Source: Conus ventricosus (taxonomy: Eukaryota > Mollusca > Gastropoda > Neogastropoda > Conidae). Taken from it: a DNA stretch of 64,000 nt. Each line of letters begins with the position of its first letter. The first letter of the stretch is position 1. The position numbers and the translations under genes are program-made. Below are positions 1-11,659 of the stretch, piece after piece. The stretch is from the NCBI GenBank assembly GCA_018398815.1, contig CM031610.1:36045914-36109913 (forward strand), given 5' to 3'. The notes under the pieces are model-generated. The model made no database searches and was not told the DNA's origin. It saw only the letters and a program-made list of their open reading frames with translations.

Positions 1-750
1 GGTCTTGATGAGGTGGCAGCATGTTCTTTGTCACCAATTGCTGCTATGGCACCTCCAACTGCGCTTCTCGTTGCTTTGCCTTCCTCTTTCTGCGCCACAT
101 AGCTGACAATCTCATCCAAGTCCTATCAGTTTTGGGGTCCCAAGGAGGTCAGACAAGATTTCAGGATCAGCAATGCCGCGAATGAGGTGGTCTTTGATGA
201 TCTCATCGCTATAGTCAAAGACATGGTCGCAGTCCCGTTCTCGACATGGTGCGGTGTACTGGCACAGGGATGCTTGACCTCTGAGTCGGGCAAGGAATGT
301 CCGGATTCCTGTGCCTGGCGACTGGGTCATTTTACTGAGACGTATGCGATGGACTAGAGTGCTCTCATCCTCACAGCAAGCCGTTTGATTGCGGCCAAGA
401 GGTCAGCTTCTGCCATATCTGCGACGTTGCCACGAATATCACGCATGAGGTCAGTGCGCAAATCCGAGTCACAGCAGTAGAACAGCGCTGTGGCAATCAT
501 GGCATCACTGATAGCCATGCCAACTTTGTACATACTCCATTGTCGGGTTGAAAGCAGACCACTGATCAGGATCACAGCCGGCGGCTATTGAGGGCGGTTC
601 TAGCTTCAGCTTAGGTTGTGGATTTGGTCGGGTTGGGTCTGGGGCGGTGTGCACTGTGGCGTTGTGCATCTGCAGAGCCGTGTTAAGTGCCGCCGCAAAG
701 GCCTCTCCAAGGTCTTGAGATTCCCAGTCACACCCTTCAAACTGGGGCAT
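1..750 (-). pseudogene. Gypsy-like retrotransposon Gag fragment, frameshifted
   Basis: Read on the minus strand from about 750 down to 1, three reading frames in succession give one Gag-like protein. The first segment (750-505) contains a Pro-rich stretch and then a PPSI-x-GCDPDQWSAFNPTMEYV motif. The second (about 575-354) has ATALFYCCDSDLRTDL and AIKRLAVR. The third (330-112 and on) has a region with FLARLRGQASLCQY, Cys residues, then DHVFDYSDEIIKDHLIRGIADPEI. This order (Trp/Phe core, 'L..CC...L', 'FLARLRG..C', 'D..IRGI.D.EI') is what I know from capsid-type Gag regions of Gypsy-like LTR retrotransposons in marine invertebrates. Frame changes near 500-575 and 330-355 show it is broken. The window edge cuts it, so protease and reverse transcriptase would lie to the left. 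No LTR is visible. The family is recognised from memory of its pattern and was not searched. Confidence 0.55.
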
Positions 751-919
751 TGTAAACGTGGCATGTTGGTGATGCAGAGCTAGAGTGAGATCGCAGGTGA
801 TGCAGAGCTAGAATGAGATCAAGTCGAGACAGTGGCCGTCATAAAGATGATTGTAGTCACCTTCCTCGGAGTCATAGGATGACGGCTACTGTATCTGAAA
901 TATGGACACACTACCACAG
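751..919. other. Short spacer before the satellite
   Basis: It contains an imperfect direct duplication of 'gatgcagagctagaatgagatc' type sequence near 770-820. No gene is seen. Confidence 0.4.
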
Positions 920-2372
920 GGTTACTATCTAAACGGGACCCGCGGGATGTTTAGACAAGTCATGCCTGCTTACTTCCTCAGCGTAGGAAAGTGTCTGGAA
1001 CCGAACGGGACCCGCGGGATGTTTAGACAAGTCCTGCCTGCTTACTTCCTCAGCGTGGGAAAGTGTCTGGAACCGAACGGGACCCGCCCGGGGTGTTTAG
1101 ATAAGTCATGCCTGCTTACTTCCTCAGTGTGGGAAAGTGTCTGGAACCGAACGGGACCCGCGGGATGTTTAGATAAGTCATGCCTGCTCACTTCCTCAGC
1201 GTGGGAAAGTGTCTGGAACCGAACGGGACCCGCGGTATGTTAGATAAGTCATGCCTGCTTACTTCCTCAGCGTGGGAAAGTGTCTGGAACCGAACGGGAC
1301 CCGCGGGATGTTTAGATAAGTCTGCTGCTCACTTCCTCAGCGTGGGAAAGTGTCTGGAACCGAACGGGACCCGCGGGATGTTTAGATAAGTCATGCCTGC
1401 TTACTTCCTCAGCGTGGGAAAGTGTCTGGAACCGAACGGGACCCGCGGGATGTTTAGATAAGTCATGCCTGCTCACTTCCTCAGCGTGGGAAAGTGTCTG
1501 GAACCGAACGGGACCCGCGGGATGTTTAAAATAAGTCCTGCCTGCTCACTTCCTCATGTGTGGGAAAGTGTCTGGAACCGAATGGGATCCCGCGGGATGT
1601 TTAGATAAGTCATGCCTGCTTACTTCCTCAGTGTGGGAAAGTGTCTGGAACCGACGGGACCCGCTGGATGTTTAGATAAGTCATGCCTGCTCACTTCCTC
1701 AGTGTGGGAAAGTGTCTGGAACCGAACGGGACCCGCGGGATGTTTTGATAAGTCATGCCTGCTTACTTCCTCAGTGTGGGAAAGTGTCTGGAAACCGAAC
1801 GGGACCGCGGGATGTTCAGACAAGTCCTGCTGCTTACTTCCTCAGTGTGGGAAAGTGTCTGGAACCGAACGGGACCCGCGGGATGTTTAGATAAGTCCTG
1901 CCTGCTTACTTCCTCAGTGTGGGAAAGTGTCTGGAACCGAACGGGACCCGCGGGATGTTTAGATATGTCATGCCTTCTTACTTCCTCAGTGTGGGAAAGT
2001 GTCTGGAACCGAACGGGACCCGCGGGGATGTTTAGATAAGTCATGCCTGCTTACTTCCTCAGTGTGGGAAAGTGTCTGGAACGAACGGGACCCGCGGGAT
2101 GTTTTAGATAAGTCATGCCTGCTTACTTCCTCAGTGTGGGAAAGTGTCTGGAACCGAACGGGACCCGCGGGATGTTTAGATAAGTCATGCCTGCTTACTT
2201 CCTAGTGTGGGAAAGTGTCTGGAACGAACGGGACCCGCGGGATGTTTAGACAAGTCCTGCCTGCTTACTTCCTCAGTGTGGGAAAGTGTCTGGAACCGAA
2301 AAGGGACCCGCGGGATGTTTAGACAAGTCCTGCCTGCTTACTTCCTCAGTGTGGGAAAGTGTCTGGAACCGA
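920..2372. repeat. 72-bp satellite, about 20 tandem units
   Basis: The unit runs from 'gaacgggacccgcgggatg' through 'tttagataagtcatgcctgc', 'ttacttcctcagtgtgggaa' to 'agtgtctggaacc', 72 bp in all. Copies follow head to tail with a few percent substitutions and occasional 1-bp indels. Common variants are 'agacaagtcctgcc' against 'agataagtcatgcc', and 'tcagcg' (left part) against 'tcagtg' (right part). The length is a multiple of three, so long ORFs appear on both strands; they are by-products of the period and break at each indel. The array stops abruptly at 2372, where the piggyBac-like sequence begins. Confidence 0.95.
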
Positions 2373-3691
2373 AATTTTTTCTTGGCTTGACCGTGAGAGC
2401 ACACTGTTTAGTGCCCTACTGAGAAGATAGAGGGTGGGAAGAAAACGCAGACAGCGATCAGTTTTCTGACGACGAAATTCACAACAATTTGCCAGTGACT
2501 TCGATCTGCTTGATCTAACAGAAGAAGAGAGAGCAGAACTTGCAGTGCCATCAACGAATATGACAGTGATACTGGTGATGAATTGGATGATGAAAATCTT
2601 CCACTTAACCACAATCAGCCACGGTTTGACTGGACAGGTGGGGGGTTTCACTGAACACGCACACCTCGGAAAAACATCAAACGGTGCCCCGGTCCTGTGC
2701 GCATACTCGATACGTCAATGAAGGGAGTGGATTATTTTCAGCTGTTCTATTCTGATTACAGTCCTTTCAAAGGTAGTCGGTTTTGGAAACGACAATGCCA
2801 ACACTAAACTGCAGACTGATCCAGAAAAAAAAACAACAGTGGCAGGTGTTGGAAAAGATCACACCTGTGTGGTATGTGTCGCGCGACACAAACAATATGA
2901 GTCAACACACTCTGGTGTGAAATACAGTGACAATCCGTTCAAGCAAGGCAAGACAACGATGATATGCGAAAAGTGCAATGAATACCTGTGTTGCAATAAT
3001 CAGAAAAGATTGTGTTAATGTGTACCACACCCGTGTTTCCTTTGTGTGACACCTGGTTTCATGTGTGACACTTTGACACTGTGACACTAGCAGTGCATCA
3101 TTTTCTAAGACTGACATGTTGTGTGTTGTTTGTTGACATTAACTCGAAGTGTGACTTTTGGACAAATACTGTGCAAAGACCACTGAATTCGGTAAGACCA
3201 TAGTGCAGAAGGAGTAACTGTGGGGACATTTTTATCATTGCTGTGCATTTTTCCTTGGACATGGTGACACTGACAAGGACACTTGTGAAGCATTCTTTGA
3301 AGTGGATTTACCGGAGGACATCAGACTGTGAGTTACATGCATGGTTTTTGCTGCTCGCATGTTTTTGAGCGCTGTATAACATTTTGTTTCTTTAAGTTTG
3401 AATTAATTTGTAGTTTGTCACCAGTCTTGACACCTGTGTGTCACTAAATACGCGACAAAGGGGTCGGAAAACCGGATCAAAATGTGCCGGCACCATTTCT
3501 GTACACAACGGTGTATGACATGCCATAGTCCGGTAGAAACACCAGTCACACAAAAGAATCAGAAGTACACACCCTATTCTTGTTTTACTTTTTTCCTGGA
3601 AACCCAGGAATGAAGGGTACTGCTTGTAACTAAGAAACATAGGAATAAGGGGAAGTAATGTCCGACAGACAACCAGGGATGAAAGAGTTAA
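2373..3691 (+). mobile_element. Deleted piggyBac-like transposon, 3' end at a TTAA
   Basis: Translation gives pieces of a piggyBac-type transposase in the right order but several frames. These are an acidic N-terminal part (about 2455-2600, SDQFSDDE, then DFDLLDLTEEERAELAVP), a 'NHNQPRFDWTGGGF' segment (about 2610-2650), and 'RILDTSMKGVDYFQLFYSDY' (about 2700-2760), typical of the start of the transposase domain. After a jump comes a C-terminal Cys-rich domain (about 2850-3018): DHTCVVCVARH, then KTTMICEKCNEYLCCNN, then a stop. The DDD catalytic core between them is missing. The right end reads '...gatgaaagag' and then TTAA at 3688-3691, as expected for piggyBac termini and TTAA target sites. 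The left end is lost against the satellite. It is non-autonomous and dead. Confidence 0.6.
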
Positions 3692-3715
3692 TGCTAAAGC
3701 TGAACCGGTCGAAAA

Positions 3716-4000
3716 ATGGCGGACTCCGCCAATGAAGAAAGCTTGCCGGGCACCAGTTCCACCCTGAAAACAAAAAACTCGACACGGGTTTGTTTCTATC
3801 CAGCTGCTGACTGGGAGCAAATGAAGGCACAAAACTTGAGAATTCCAGAACTCTCGAAATGTGAAAGGGTAGAGAGAGAAGGGGATGAAGAAGAAGAGCT
3901 AGTTTATAATGATGAGGAAGAAGGTGAATTGGCATCGGACCACGAGTCCGCCACTCTAACTGATCACAAACTGCTTATTCTAGTTTACATGTATTGTTGA
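3716..4000 (+). CDS. Unrecognised 94-aa acidic ORF, possible first exon
   Basis: The ORF starts at an ATG in a favourable context (aaaATGg), 25 bp beyond the TTAA end of the piggyBac remnant. It begins MADSANEESLPGTSS, has a short mixed region (FYPAADWEQMKAQNLRIPEL), then a strongly acidic stretch (residues about 50-80, GDEEEELVYNDEEEGELASD). Composition and Kozak context are more protein-like than most ORFs here. I do not recognise the family. It could be a first exon (a possible donor lies in 'gaag|gtgaat' near 3923), the head of another transposon protein, or chance. Confidence 0.25.
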   Translation: MADSANEESLPGTSSTLKTKNSTRVCFYPAADWEQMKAQNLRIPELSKCERVEREGDEEEELVYNDEEEGELASDHESATLTDHKLLILVYMYC

Positions 4001-4274
4001 AATATGTTATATTGTTCTTGTGAGAAATGTTCCCGCTTTGTTGGGCAATATTTGCCTCATGATGTGACTTCGTAAAGTCAAGAACATCATTAAACCTGAA
4101 ATCACGCAAGGCAAAATTCATTTGAAGTGGTTATCTGTAACCTAGTCTGAATGCTCTGGTTCGCTGCATGCTTGGGTTCGCTAATCCAAATTTTGGTATA
4201 GTGATTTCGTGCAACCTGCTTTAAAGTCTCGCAGATCACGTAGTTGTCAGTGGAACTACGAGAAATGGAATTAT

Positions 4275-4575
4275 AAACTTAAACGAGCACTTACCTTGGG
4301 AAGGTGAAGTTTGAGTGGAATTCCATGATGTAGTTCTACAGGAACAGAGGGATATGCGCCCTCCGCAAGATAATCCCTTCCCTACTGATTAGTTGTTTTG
4401 ATTTATTTACGGTTACACAAAATTCTACTGATCATCTAATTGATTTAGATGACCAGTGCTTTAAATTATGGCCTTACGTGCGTGCGCATCTCGCATATCC
4501 CTCCATTCCTGTGGAACTACATCATGGAATTCCACTCAAACTTCACCTTCCCAAGGTAAGTGCTCGTTTAAGTTT
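4275..4575. mobile_element. 301-bp palindromic foldback/MITE-like element
   Basis: The arms at 4275-4358 and 4492-4575 are 84 bp each and near-perfect inverted repeats. The left arm runs 'aaacttaaacgagcacttac' to 'gagggatatgcg'; the right arm is its reverse complement with only a few mismatches. The spacer is about 133 bp, AT-rich and non-coding. Arm similarity ends sharply at 4275 and 4575. I see no convincing target-site duplication. The structure fits a foldback or long-TIR MITE; a local inverted duplication is the alternative. Confidence 0.8.
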
Positions 4576-4618
4576 CTGATTTGGGGGTAGGAGTTTCTTA
4601 TCTTCCATGTTGTCTGTA

Positions 4619-4673
4619 GCACGCACGCACACACACACACCACACACACATACACACACACACACACACACAC

Positions 4674-4718
<45 letters not shown>

Positions 4719-4722
4719 ATAC
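4619..4722. repeat. (CA)n microsatellite
   Basis: Nearly uninterrupted CA dinucleotides with a few 'acgc' and 'cacca' interruptions. Confidence 0.95.
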
Positions 4723-5011
4723 ACACTTCTCCAATACGCAGTCATACCCTGGCTCATCTTATCACAGTCCCAGCACCAACAAACTGTTGAGCAGTCCATG
4801 TCACGTCATCATAATGCACTTCACTGGTGGCTGACTGCATTTTCAGCAGCTTTCTTTGATGGTGTATTGCATGGAAATCTGAAGTCAAGTTCAGGTAACT
4901 GTTTGAAAACAGAACTAACATAGCATTACAGTTGCATTGAAGCATGCAGAAAGTCAGTGTAATGTTCAGAGGTCAAGTACCATTATTATATATATGAATT
5001 ATTTTGTTGTT

Positions 5012-5046
5012 GAGGGAGAGAGAGAGAGATATATATATATATATAT

Positions 5047-5085
<39 letters not shown>

Positions 5086-5116
5086 TATTTATATATTTAT
5101 ATATGTATATATATAA
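5012..5116. repeat. (GA)n then (TA)n microsatellite
   Basis: A short GA run passes into about 95 bp of mostly TA dinucleotides. Confidence 0.95.
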
Positions 5117-6447
5117 TCACAAGTATTGTACTACCTTGTAATGAAGATCATTGCATTGTGTTGTGGAACTTTTTTATGGTAACAGATCTGAAGTCCATGA
5201 AATATCGCTGCTATCTTTGAGGAGTGTGTGGTCCACAGGATTTGACTGTATTTAACTATCCCAATTGATATTTGTTTCGTCACTTTTTAAGATATAAAAC
5301 TTTTGAAAGAGGGAAGAAAGGAACAAAAGCTGTATTTTGACTGACAAATTTGTTCTATGTATGTACGCCACTAGCATTGTTTGTCATCTGCTCTTTCAAA
5401 AAAGCATGACCTTTAAGACAACGGCATTTCCATTTATCTTATAATGCAGTTTTTTTTGCAAATGTGTAACTCACAACTACATTCTAAGACAGACCGGTGT
5501 TACTTGATGAGGCATCTTTCTGGTCATATGACATTCAACAAACTTACACTAAATGACAGGAGCTTAAGACTCATATCTGATTTGGGAGTTTTTTATGTTT
5601 ACTTTGAACCAGACAGATTTCATGTGAGTGCATCTGTTTAATTTGTGTACTTTGTAGAAAATAATGTCCGTAAATTCTGAAAAGAAAGAACTGTGCAAGG
5701 TAACTGTGTTTTTCTTAGAATTTTTGTAGCGTTCATTAAAGAATGTACTGAGAAGACTTAGATGATTTTTACATCAAAATAGTGGTCTCATCACCGTATG
5801 AATATGTTCAGTGACCAATCCTGTACAGGTTAAAAGTTCAGTCTACTTTCATTGTGAGTACTGTCAAATTGTTTCATTTTTTTCCCCAAACACCACCAGC
5901 AAAGAGAAAAACTACATGGTAAAACTACATGGTTTTTTGGTCAAAGGAAAGAACTGCATCCAGCTAAAATGTTGAACAAATAGTGTATGTAGATTCCCCA
6001 TGCTTGAAGGTTATATATACGTTGAAAGAAATTCTGCACATGGCTGATATGTATTTTCTGAATGTCCTGAATTGGTGAATAAGGTATATGATCTAATTGT
6101 CCCAGTGCATTTAAAAATGGACAATTAAGCATTTAGAGGTAAGCGCACATGCCTTTTAAAATTTTCCTGTTTAAAATGTAATGACAATGAATAAACAAAA
6201 AAATTGCAGGATTTGACAGGAGCATTCATGAAAGATTTGTTTGGAAATTTTAAAAGTAAACAAACAAACAAAAATCCTTTCAGAGCAGGTGTAGTTTATA
6301 TGCTTTTGTAATTTCATGTGTCTATTGAATTTATATGGCCAAAACATCAAGGAGCCTGTTTGTTAGAGATTTAGCGTGGGATTAAGCTATGGCACCATTC
6401 ACTGAATTAGGACACTTTGGAATCATTCTCTTTTTGCGGGTCTACAG
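5117..6447. other. AT-rich DNA, presumably EED intron, no gene seen
   Basis: No ORF here resembles the EED residues that should precede the 6448 exon (the 'GH.NAINELKFHP' and 'SKDH...RLW' blocks of WD repeats 2-3). It ends in the acceptor 'gcgggtctacag'. I see no recognisable repeat apart from simple sequence. Confidence 0.5.
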
Positions 6448-6581
6448 GACTTCAACCTGAGTGGGTCAAGGATAGTTTCCTGTGGCATGGACCATAGCTT
6501 GAAGATGTGGAAACTGGACACGCCAGAAATTGAAGAGGTCATTGTGGAATCCAACAACTTTAACCCAGCCAAGGGAACCCA
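6448..6581 (+). CDS. eed: EED exon, WD repeat 4
   Basis: The exon encodes [20 protein letters not shown] and onward to [10 protein letters not shown]. Acceptor 'tctacag|GAC', donor 'CCCA|gtgagt'. It begins in phase 0 and ends after two bases of a Gln codon completed by the next exon. Confidence 0.93.
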
Positions 6582-9500
6582 GTGAGTCTTTGACATAGTG
6601 TAATTAGTTTTAAGTCATGTGTAAATGGGGTATATTTCCTTCTGAAGATGGGAATACTGTATAGGGAAATTTGAAAGGTTAAACACAAATAGGTGTGAAC
6701 TTTTACTGAATTTACAGCCAGAGATGTCATACAATGGATTTGGTAGAATGAAGGAAAAGGATATCTCTGGTAATTGGGCTTTACCTGGGCTAAGAGCTGT
6801 ACCGCTTTTCCTTCAGATGCGTGCCTTTCCTTTATCAAAACGTTTTTATTCAACTCCAAGTGGAGCCGTAATACTATCCAGCCGAGAGCGGCACGGACGG
6901 CACAATTCCCTGCTGGCGCACACTCGCGCATAGCACTCATTCCGTGCCGACGCACATATTTGGCATTTTTTAATTTATTTTTACGGTAGCTAGACAACAA
7001 CTGACAGTCTTGTGTTAGGTCTCACAGGAAAGAACGAACACACAACTAATTGAACATAATAATTTCAAATCATTTACTTTCAATGTGTACACACGACTGT
7101 GCGTTGAAAAACATGTCTGACAAGTAGAAAAAATGCTTTGTTTGCATTCTATTCCGTTCTTTTACAACACCAAATCAGAAGATGAAGGGATGGCTGCATC
7201 TTCAAACAATTCACTTTCCTCTTCTCGTTCATAGTTTTCTCTCTCTATCACTCCCCTCATCACCAGATCCACTTTGTAATATGATTTCAAGCACTTCATT
7301 GAGCGAGAAATCGCTGTCCCCTTCGCCTTACCGACATTTTTTCTGGCACAGGAAATACGTGCCGTGCGCTGGTGCCGCCAATTTCTTTGTTTCAAACCTC
7401 CTGGGGTCAGCCAAGCTCACAATAGGCCACTGAAAGTATGGTCCACAACTCGCTCCAACATCCCCAAGACTAGTTATAGAGCTTGTTTCTCTTGGATCAT
7501 TTTATGGAAAGTGAAGGAATTTTTTATGTTCCCGTCATCTGATAGTGGACGACACGGCAGAATGTACTGCTGTCTGTCCGTCATCCAGACTTGGATGACT
7601 CAGCTCAAGGGAAAGAAATCCTGTCCACCACTATTGGATGACTCGGCTGGTAAAGGTTAAAACAAGCTTCTTAGCTGCGAACTAAAACAAGCTTTGTGGC
7701 AGCAATATGCGATTGGTGCTTGCTCACATATTTTGTATATCAAAACAAAACATCTGTTATTTTATTGAATGTCCTTTAATTCATAGTGCTGAAACTCACC
7801 CAAGTTTTACGTGGAGGTATTTGAAAACTACTTTCTTTTATTTGATGTCAAACAGGTGGCACAGAATTAAAATGATGTTGTTGCTCTATTCTCTAAATAG
7901 ATTGCTCCCATGCATGCTGCTCATTCCCGCTCCTCCCTTCCCCACCCCCCGCACCCCCGACCTCTCTTCCCCTGACCTTTTGCAGGCTTATCTAGGTTCA
8001 TTACCATCCCTCATGACGCTGTCAGTATCAGGTCTTCGTGAGGCACCAAGCCAGAGGAAACCCTGGGCAGGATGGTGTTCAGCGGTGCCTGTTCTGATTC
8101 CAGCCTTATGCAAGACACTGTCAACAATGCCGTCTAGTGACAGCAGTAATGGATTAGTTGCCAGCCCAGTGTGAATGAGTGAGCATCCCAATACCTGTAT
8201 GGAGGGTGATGGCATCTGTGTGTATTCAAGGACAGTCCATACATGAGCTTTCTGTTACTGAAAACTCGTCCAGGTCCCTGATGAGTGCTTTAGACGGGAA
8301 ATCAAAACTGACTTCGCCACAAGAGCAGGACGTTAAGGGCTAAAAAATTTTGACTTTTTTTTTTTTTTTAATGACGATTTTGGTCTGAGGCTTCATGATG
8401 AGGTTATAGACCACCCCTCTCTTTCACAGTATGACACAGAATCGGCAATGTTGGTCAGGTGCAGTCCCTTTTGAGCCACAAGTAAACAAGTTTTGAGAAG
8501 GAAGTGGCTGATCCATAATGTATGCCTCTGATGGAGGTTAGACCTTTGACCTTCCGTCTCGCCATGACGCTACTGCTGTGCCACCAGACCTGGTCTGTGT
8601 CTGTTTTCTGACCATCAGCCCGGAGGTGCCTCTGTGGTCAGCTGGGCTGTAGACGACGTGCATGACTGACCTCTGACCTGTGACTGAACGCAGTAGACCT
8701 CGAGTCAGAGTAGCATTCGGATAGTCGATGAATGCGTTCATCTTTGATCCAGATTCTTTATCTTTATTGTTTACTTAAGTATTCTGATACAATGTGTACT
8801 GTATTCTGCAGTGTTTTTTTTTTTATCACAACATGTGACTTGTGGTTTTTCGATTTCATAAGTGACTTTTTTGTATTTTGGCTCAAAAGAGGTAAGCATA
8901 AGCAGTCATTTTGGTAAATATGTTTCTTTGAAGTTCGATGCCTCATGTTGCGCTCCATGCACACGTGTCCCTTATTTTGTGTATGCAGCATAAATGTGTT
9001 TGGGTGTGTAATCATTTGCTGTGATCAGTGCTTCTTCATTCAGGCCTTTCCCAACCCTTGTGAACCACTTTCCGGACTTTTCCACGAGAGACATCCACAG
9101 GAACTACGTGGACTGCACCAGGTGGCTAGGGAATCTTGTTCTGTCAAAGGTAAGCTCTGACCTTGAGACAGTGACATGGAGGTTCTGTCTTGTCAGTTGC
9201 AGAGGTTGTTACTTTGGTCTTTGAAAAAAAAAAATCAGACAGTTTGACCAGTACTTGTGCTTGTCTGATCATTCAGGCTGGGTTTTTAAGGTTTGTTTTT
9301 GGTGAGGTGTTGCTTATAGCCCAGCCGACCGCAAAGGGCCATATCAGGGCTGTCACCACATTTAAAGGATGGGATGAGAAGTTGGATCATTTAGATTCCA
9401 TCTGTATGAGGGTTTTCTTATTATGTTTTTTTTTGTTGTTGTTTGTTTGTTTTTTCTTTTTGTAATTGTAAATTATGGAAGCAGCTTTATAAAAATCAAA

Positions 9501-11500
9501 GAACTCATCGAATCAGGTTTGTATAAAGGTTTCTTCTTGTTGCTGTTTACATAGTCAGCTTGGAAATCTTGTGCAACTGTCTACTGTTTACTTCATAGCA
9601 AGTCATTAATAAAGTCACTATCTAACTAAAGTGAAAAAGGTCACAGGGCTAAATTGATCAGTACATTTGACATTAGATCTGGAAAAAGGGAAGCAATCTT
9701 AGCAGACAAGATCTAAACCAGATTTTTTTTTAGCACAGGATCAAAGCTGCTGAAACTGATCTTGCCAATAAATACAGGGCACAGTTTCACCAAGGAAATA
9801 TCGCTGCATGCAGACATGTCAGTAATTATACTGTACAACAACTTAAGCTGCGGTGCTTAAGGTGTTGCGAAGAAATAAGGATTGATTCCACATGAGGATT
9901 CCATGGACAAGACTTTCCAGCTGCCAGACTCTATGTGTTAGCCCAAAGCTCTGGCCAGGTTCTGAGTGTCTACAAAATGGGGTCCACACAACTACAAACA
10001 TTGAAAAAGAGGCAGAGAAATGTACAGAACGTCATGAAAGGAATGCGAGATAGTATGGCAATCGCAAAAGATCTGTTTATTTGTGTCAGGGGTTTAGCGC
10101 ACTGTTATTGATTGTAGTGTATGACTAGTAGATTGCTTGGCACGTGTTTCAGTGTATGGTGTGCCATGTATATGAGGTTTCTGGAAGTTTATATCAGTTC
10201 AACATACCTTTGAAAACTATTTTGGGTCTTGAGATTTTTTTTTTTAAAAATTTGGTAGAACTGTATGAAACCCGATGCAGAAAATGAACTTCATTTTAGT
10301 CTATTATTTTGGCTTTTCCTCACCCACACAGTCCTGCGAGAACAGCATCATCTGTTGGAAACCGGGCCCCCTTGACGCCAATGTCAATTCCAACAGCTGT
10401 TTGAAGTCAGATGATACTGTGAGCATTCTGCATCGCTTTGACTATCGGGAGTGCGAGATCTGGTACATGCGTTTCTGTCTTGACTATCAGCAGAAGGTAA
10501 GAACATGGATGTTTCAATGCGAAAGGTCTTAAGTCATATGTGTGTTTGTATGTGTGTGTGTTTAGAGTGCGTGTGTGCACTTGCATCCACCTGGGTTTAG
10601 TTGATGTATGTCTGTGTTGGTATACGTGTGAAGAGAAGGGGACTGGGGTTAATGGATTATGATGATAAAAGGTGGTAGGATGCACTAACTTTACAGAAGG
10701 CCACTATTTCAGCTGGAAAAAAATGTTGCTGTGCTACACATTGATGACCAAGGCTCGGTTTTATATTAAATGAATCAGACCTCCTCTCAAGAAAGAAAAA
10801 TATGATGGCATATAGTTACATATCTTTCACACACACAAAATCAGACATGAAACTTTCAAGTTGATTTAGGCTGTTTGTGTGTAAAAATGTGTCATTAACC
10901 TTTCACCACCAGACATTCTATTTTGCATAAATCCCCATCGCCAGCCATTTTTCAGAAAATCTCTTATTTCATACCAGCCTGTGTGAAATGCGGATATCTC
11001 TGGAACTAAGCAACAATTCTCATGCTGTTTTTGGGGAAATGGAGGAAATAAACTGTACTTTTGTTAAATTATAGAATGTTAGTAATGGTTAGACAACAAC
11101 AATTTCAATTTTTTGGTAATTTCAAGTGCAAAAAAAATGCAAAATAAAACATTGAATGCTATCTTTGTGTCAACATATAAAAGAAGAAAGCATGCAATCA
11201 AACTCTGAACAAAGAAGGAAAAATACTCCACTCACAAAATAAAGACCAGAAAGTATGTAATATCCAACAAAAAAATGAAAAAAAAAAAACCAGCAATAAA
11301 TCACATACCCCACGAGCAGAAAAAGAGCTGGAAGAAGTCCACAGGTTGAAAATCATCCTTGTTCACCAGCACTGCTGAAACAACATTCGGAGGAATAATT
11401 AGTCATATGACTAATGAGGTTATGCAGAAAAGAAACCACACACACACAGACATGCACACACACACACACACCAGACATGACACACACACACACAGACACA

Positions 11501-11559
<59 letters not shown>

Positions 11560-11613
11560 ACAAACTGCTTACACCCTACTGGCACACACATGAAAGAAAG
11601 AAAAAAAGAAGGG

Positions 11614-11659
<46 letters not shown>

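Noticed and set aside
920..2372. CRISPR array
   Set aside because: Units are contiguous with no unique spacers, and the window is eukaryotic.
902..2422. ORFs in the 72-bp array as a repeat-containing protein (LTSSVWESVWNRTGPAGCLDKSC)
   Set aside because: Same artefact of a period divisible by three. Frames shift at 1-bp indels and both strands are open.
5444..5641. 65-aa ORF as the EED exon preceding 6448
   Set aside because: The peptide does not resemble WD3 of EED and has no suitable donor.
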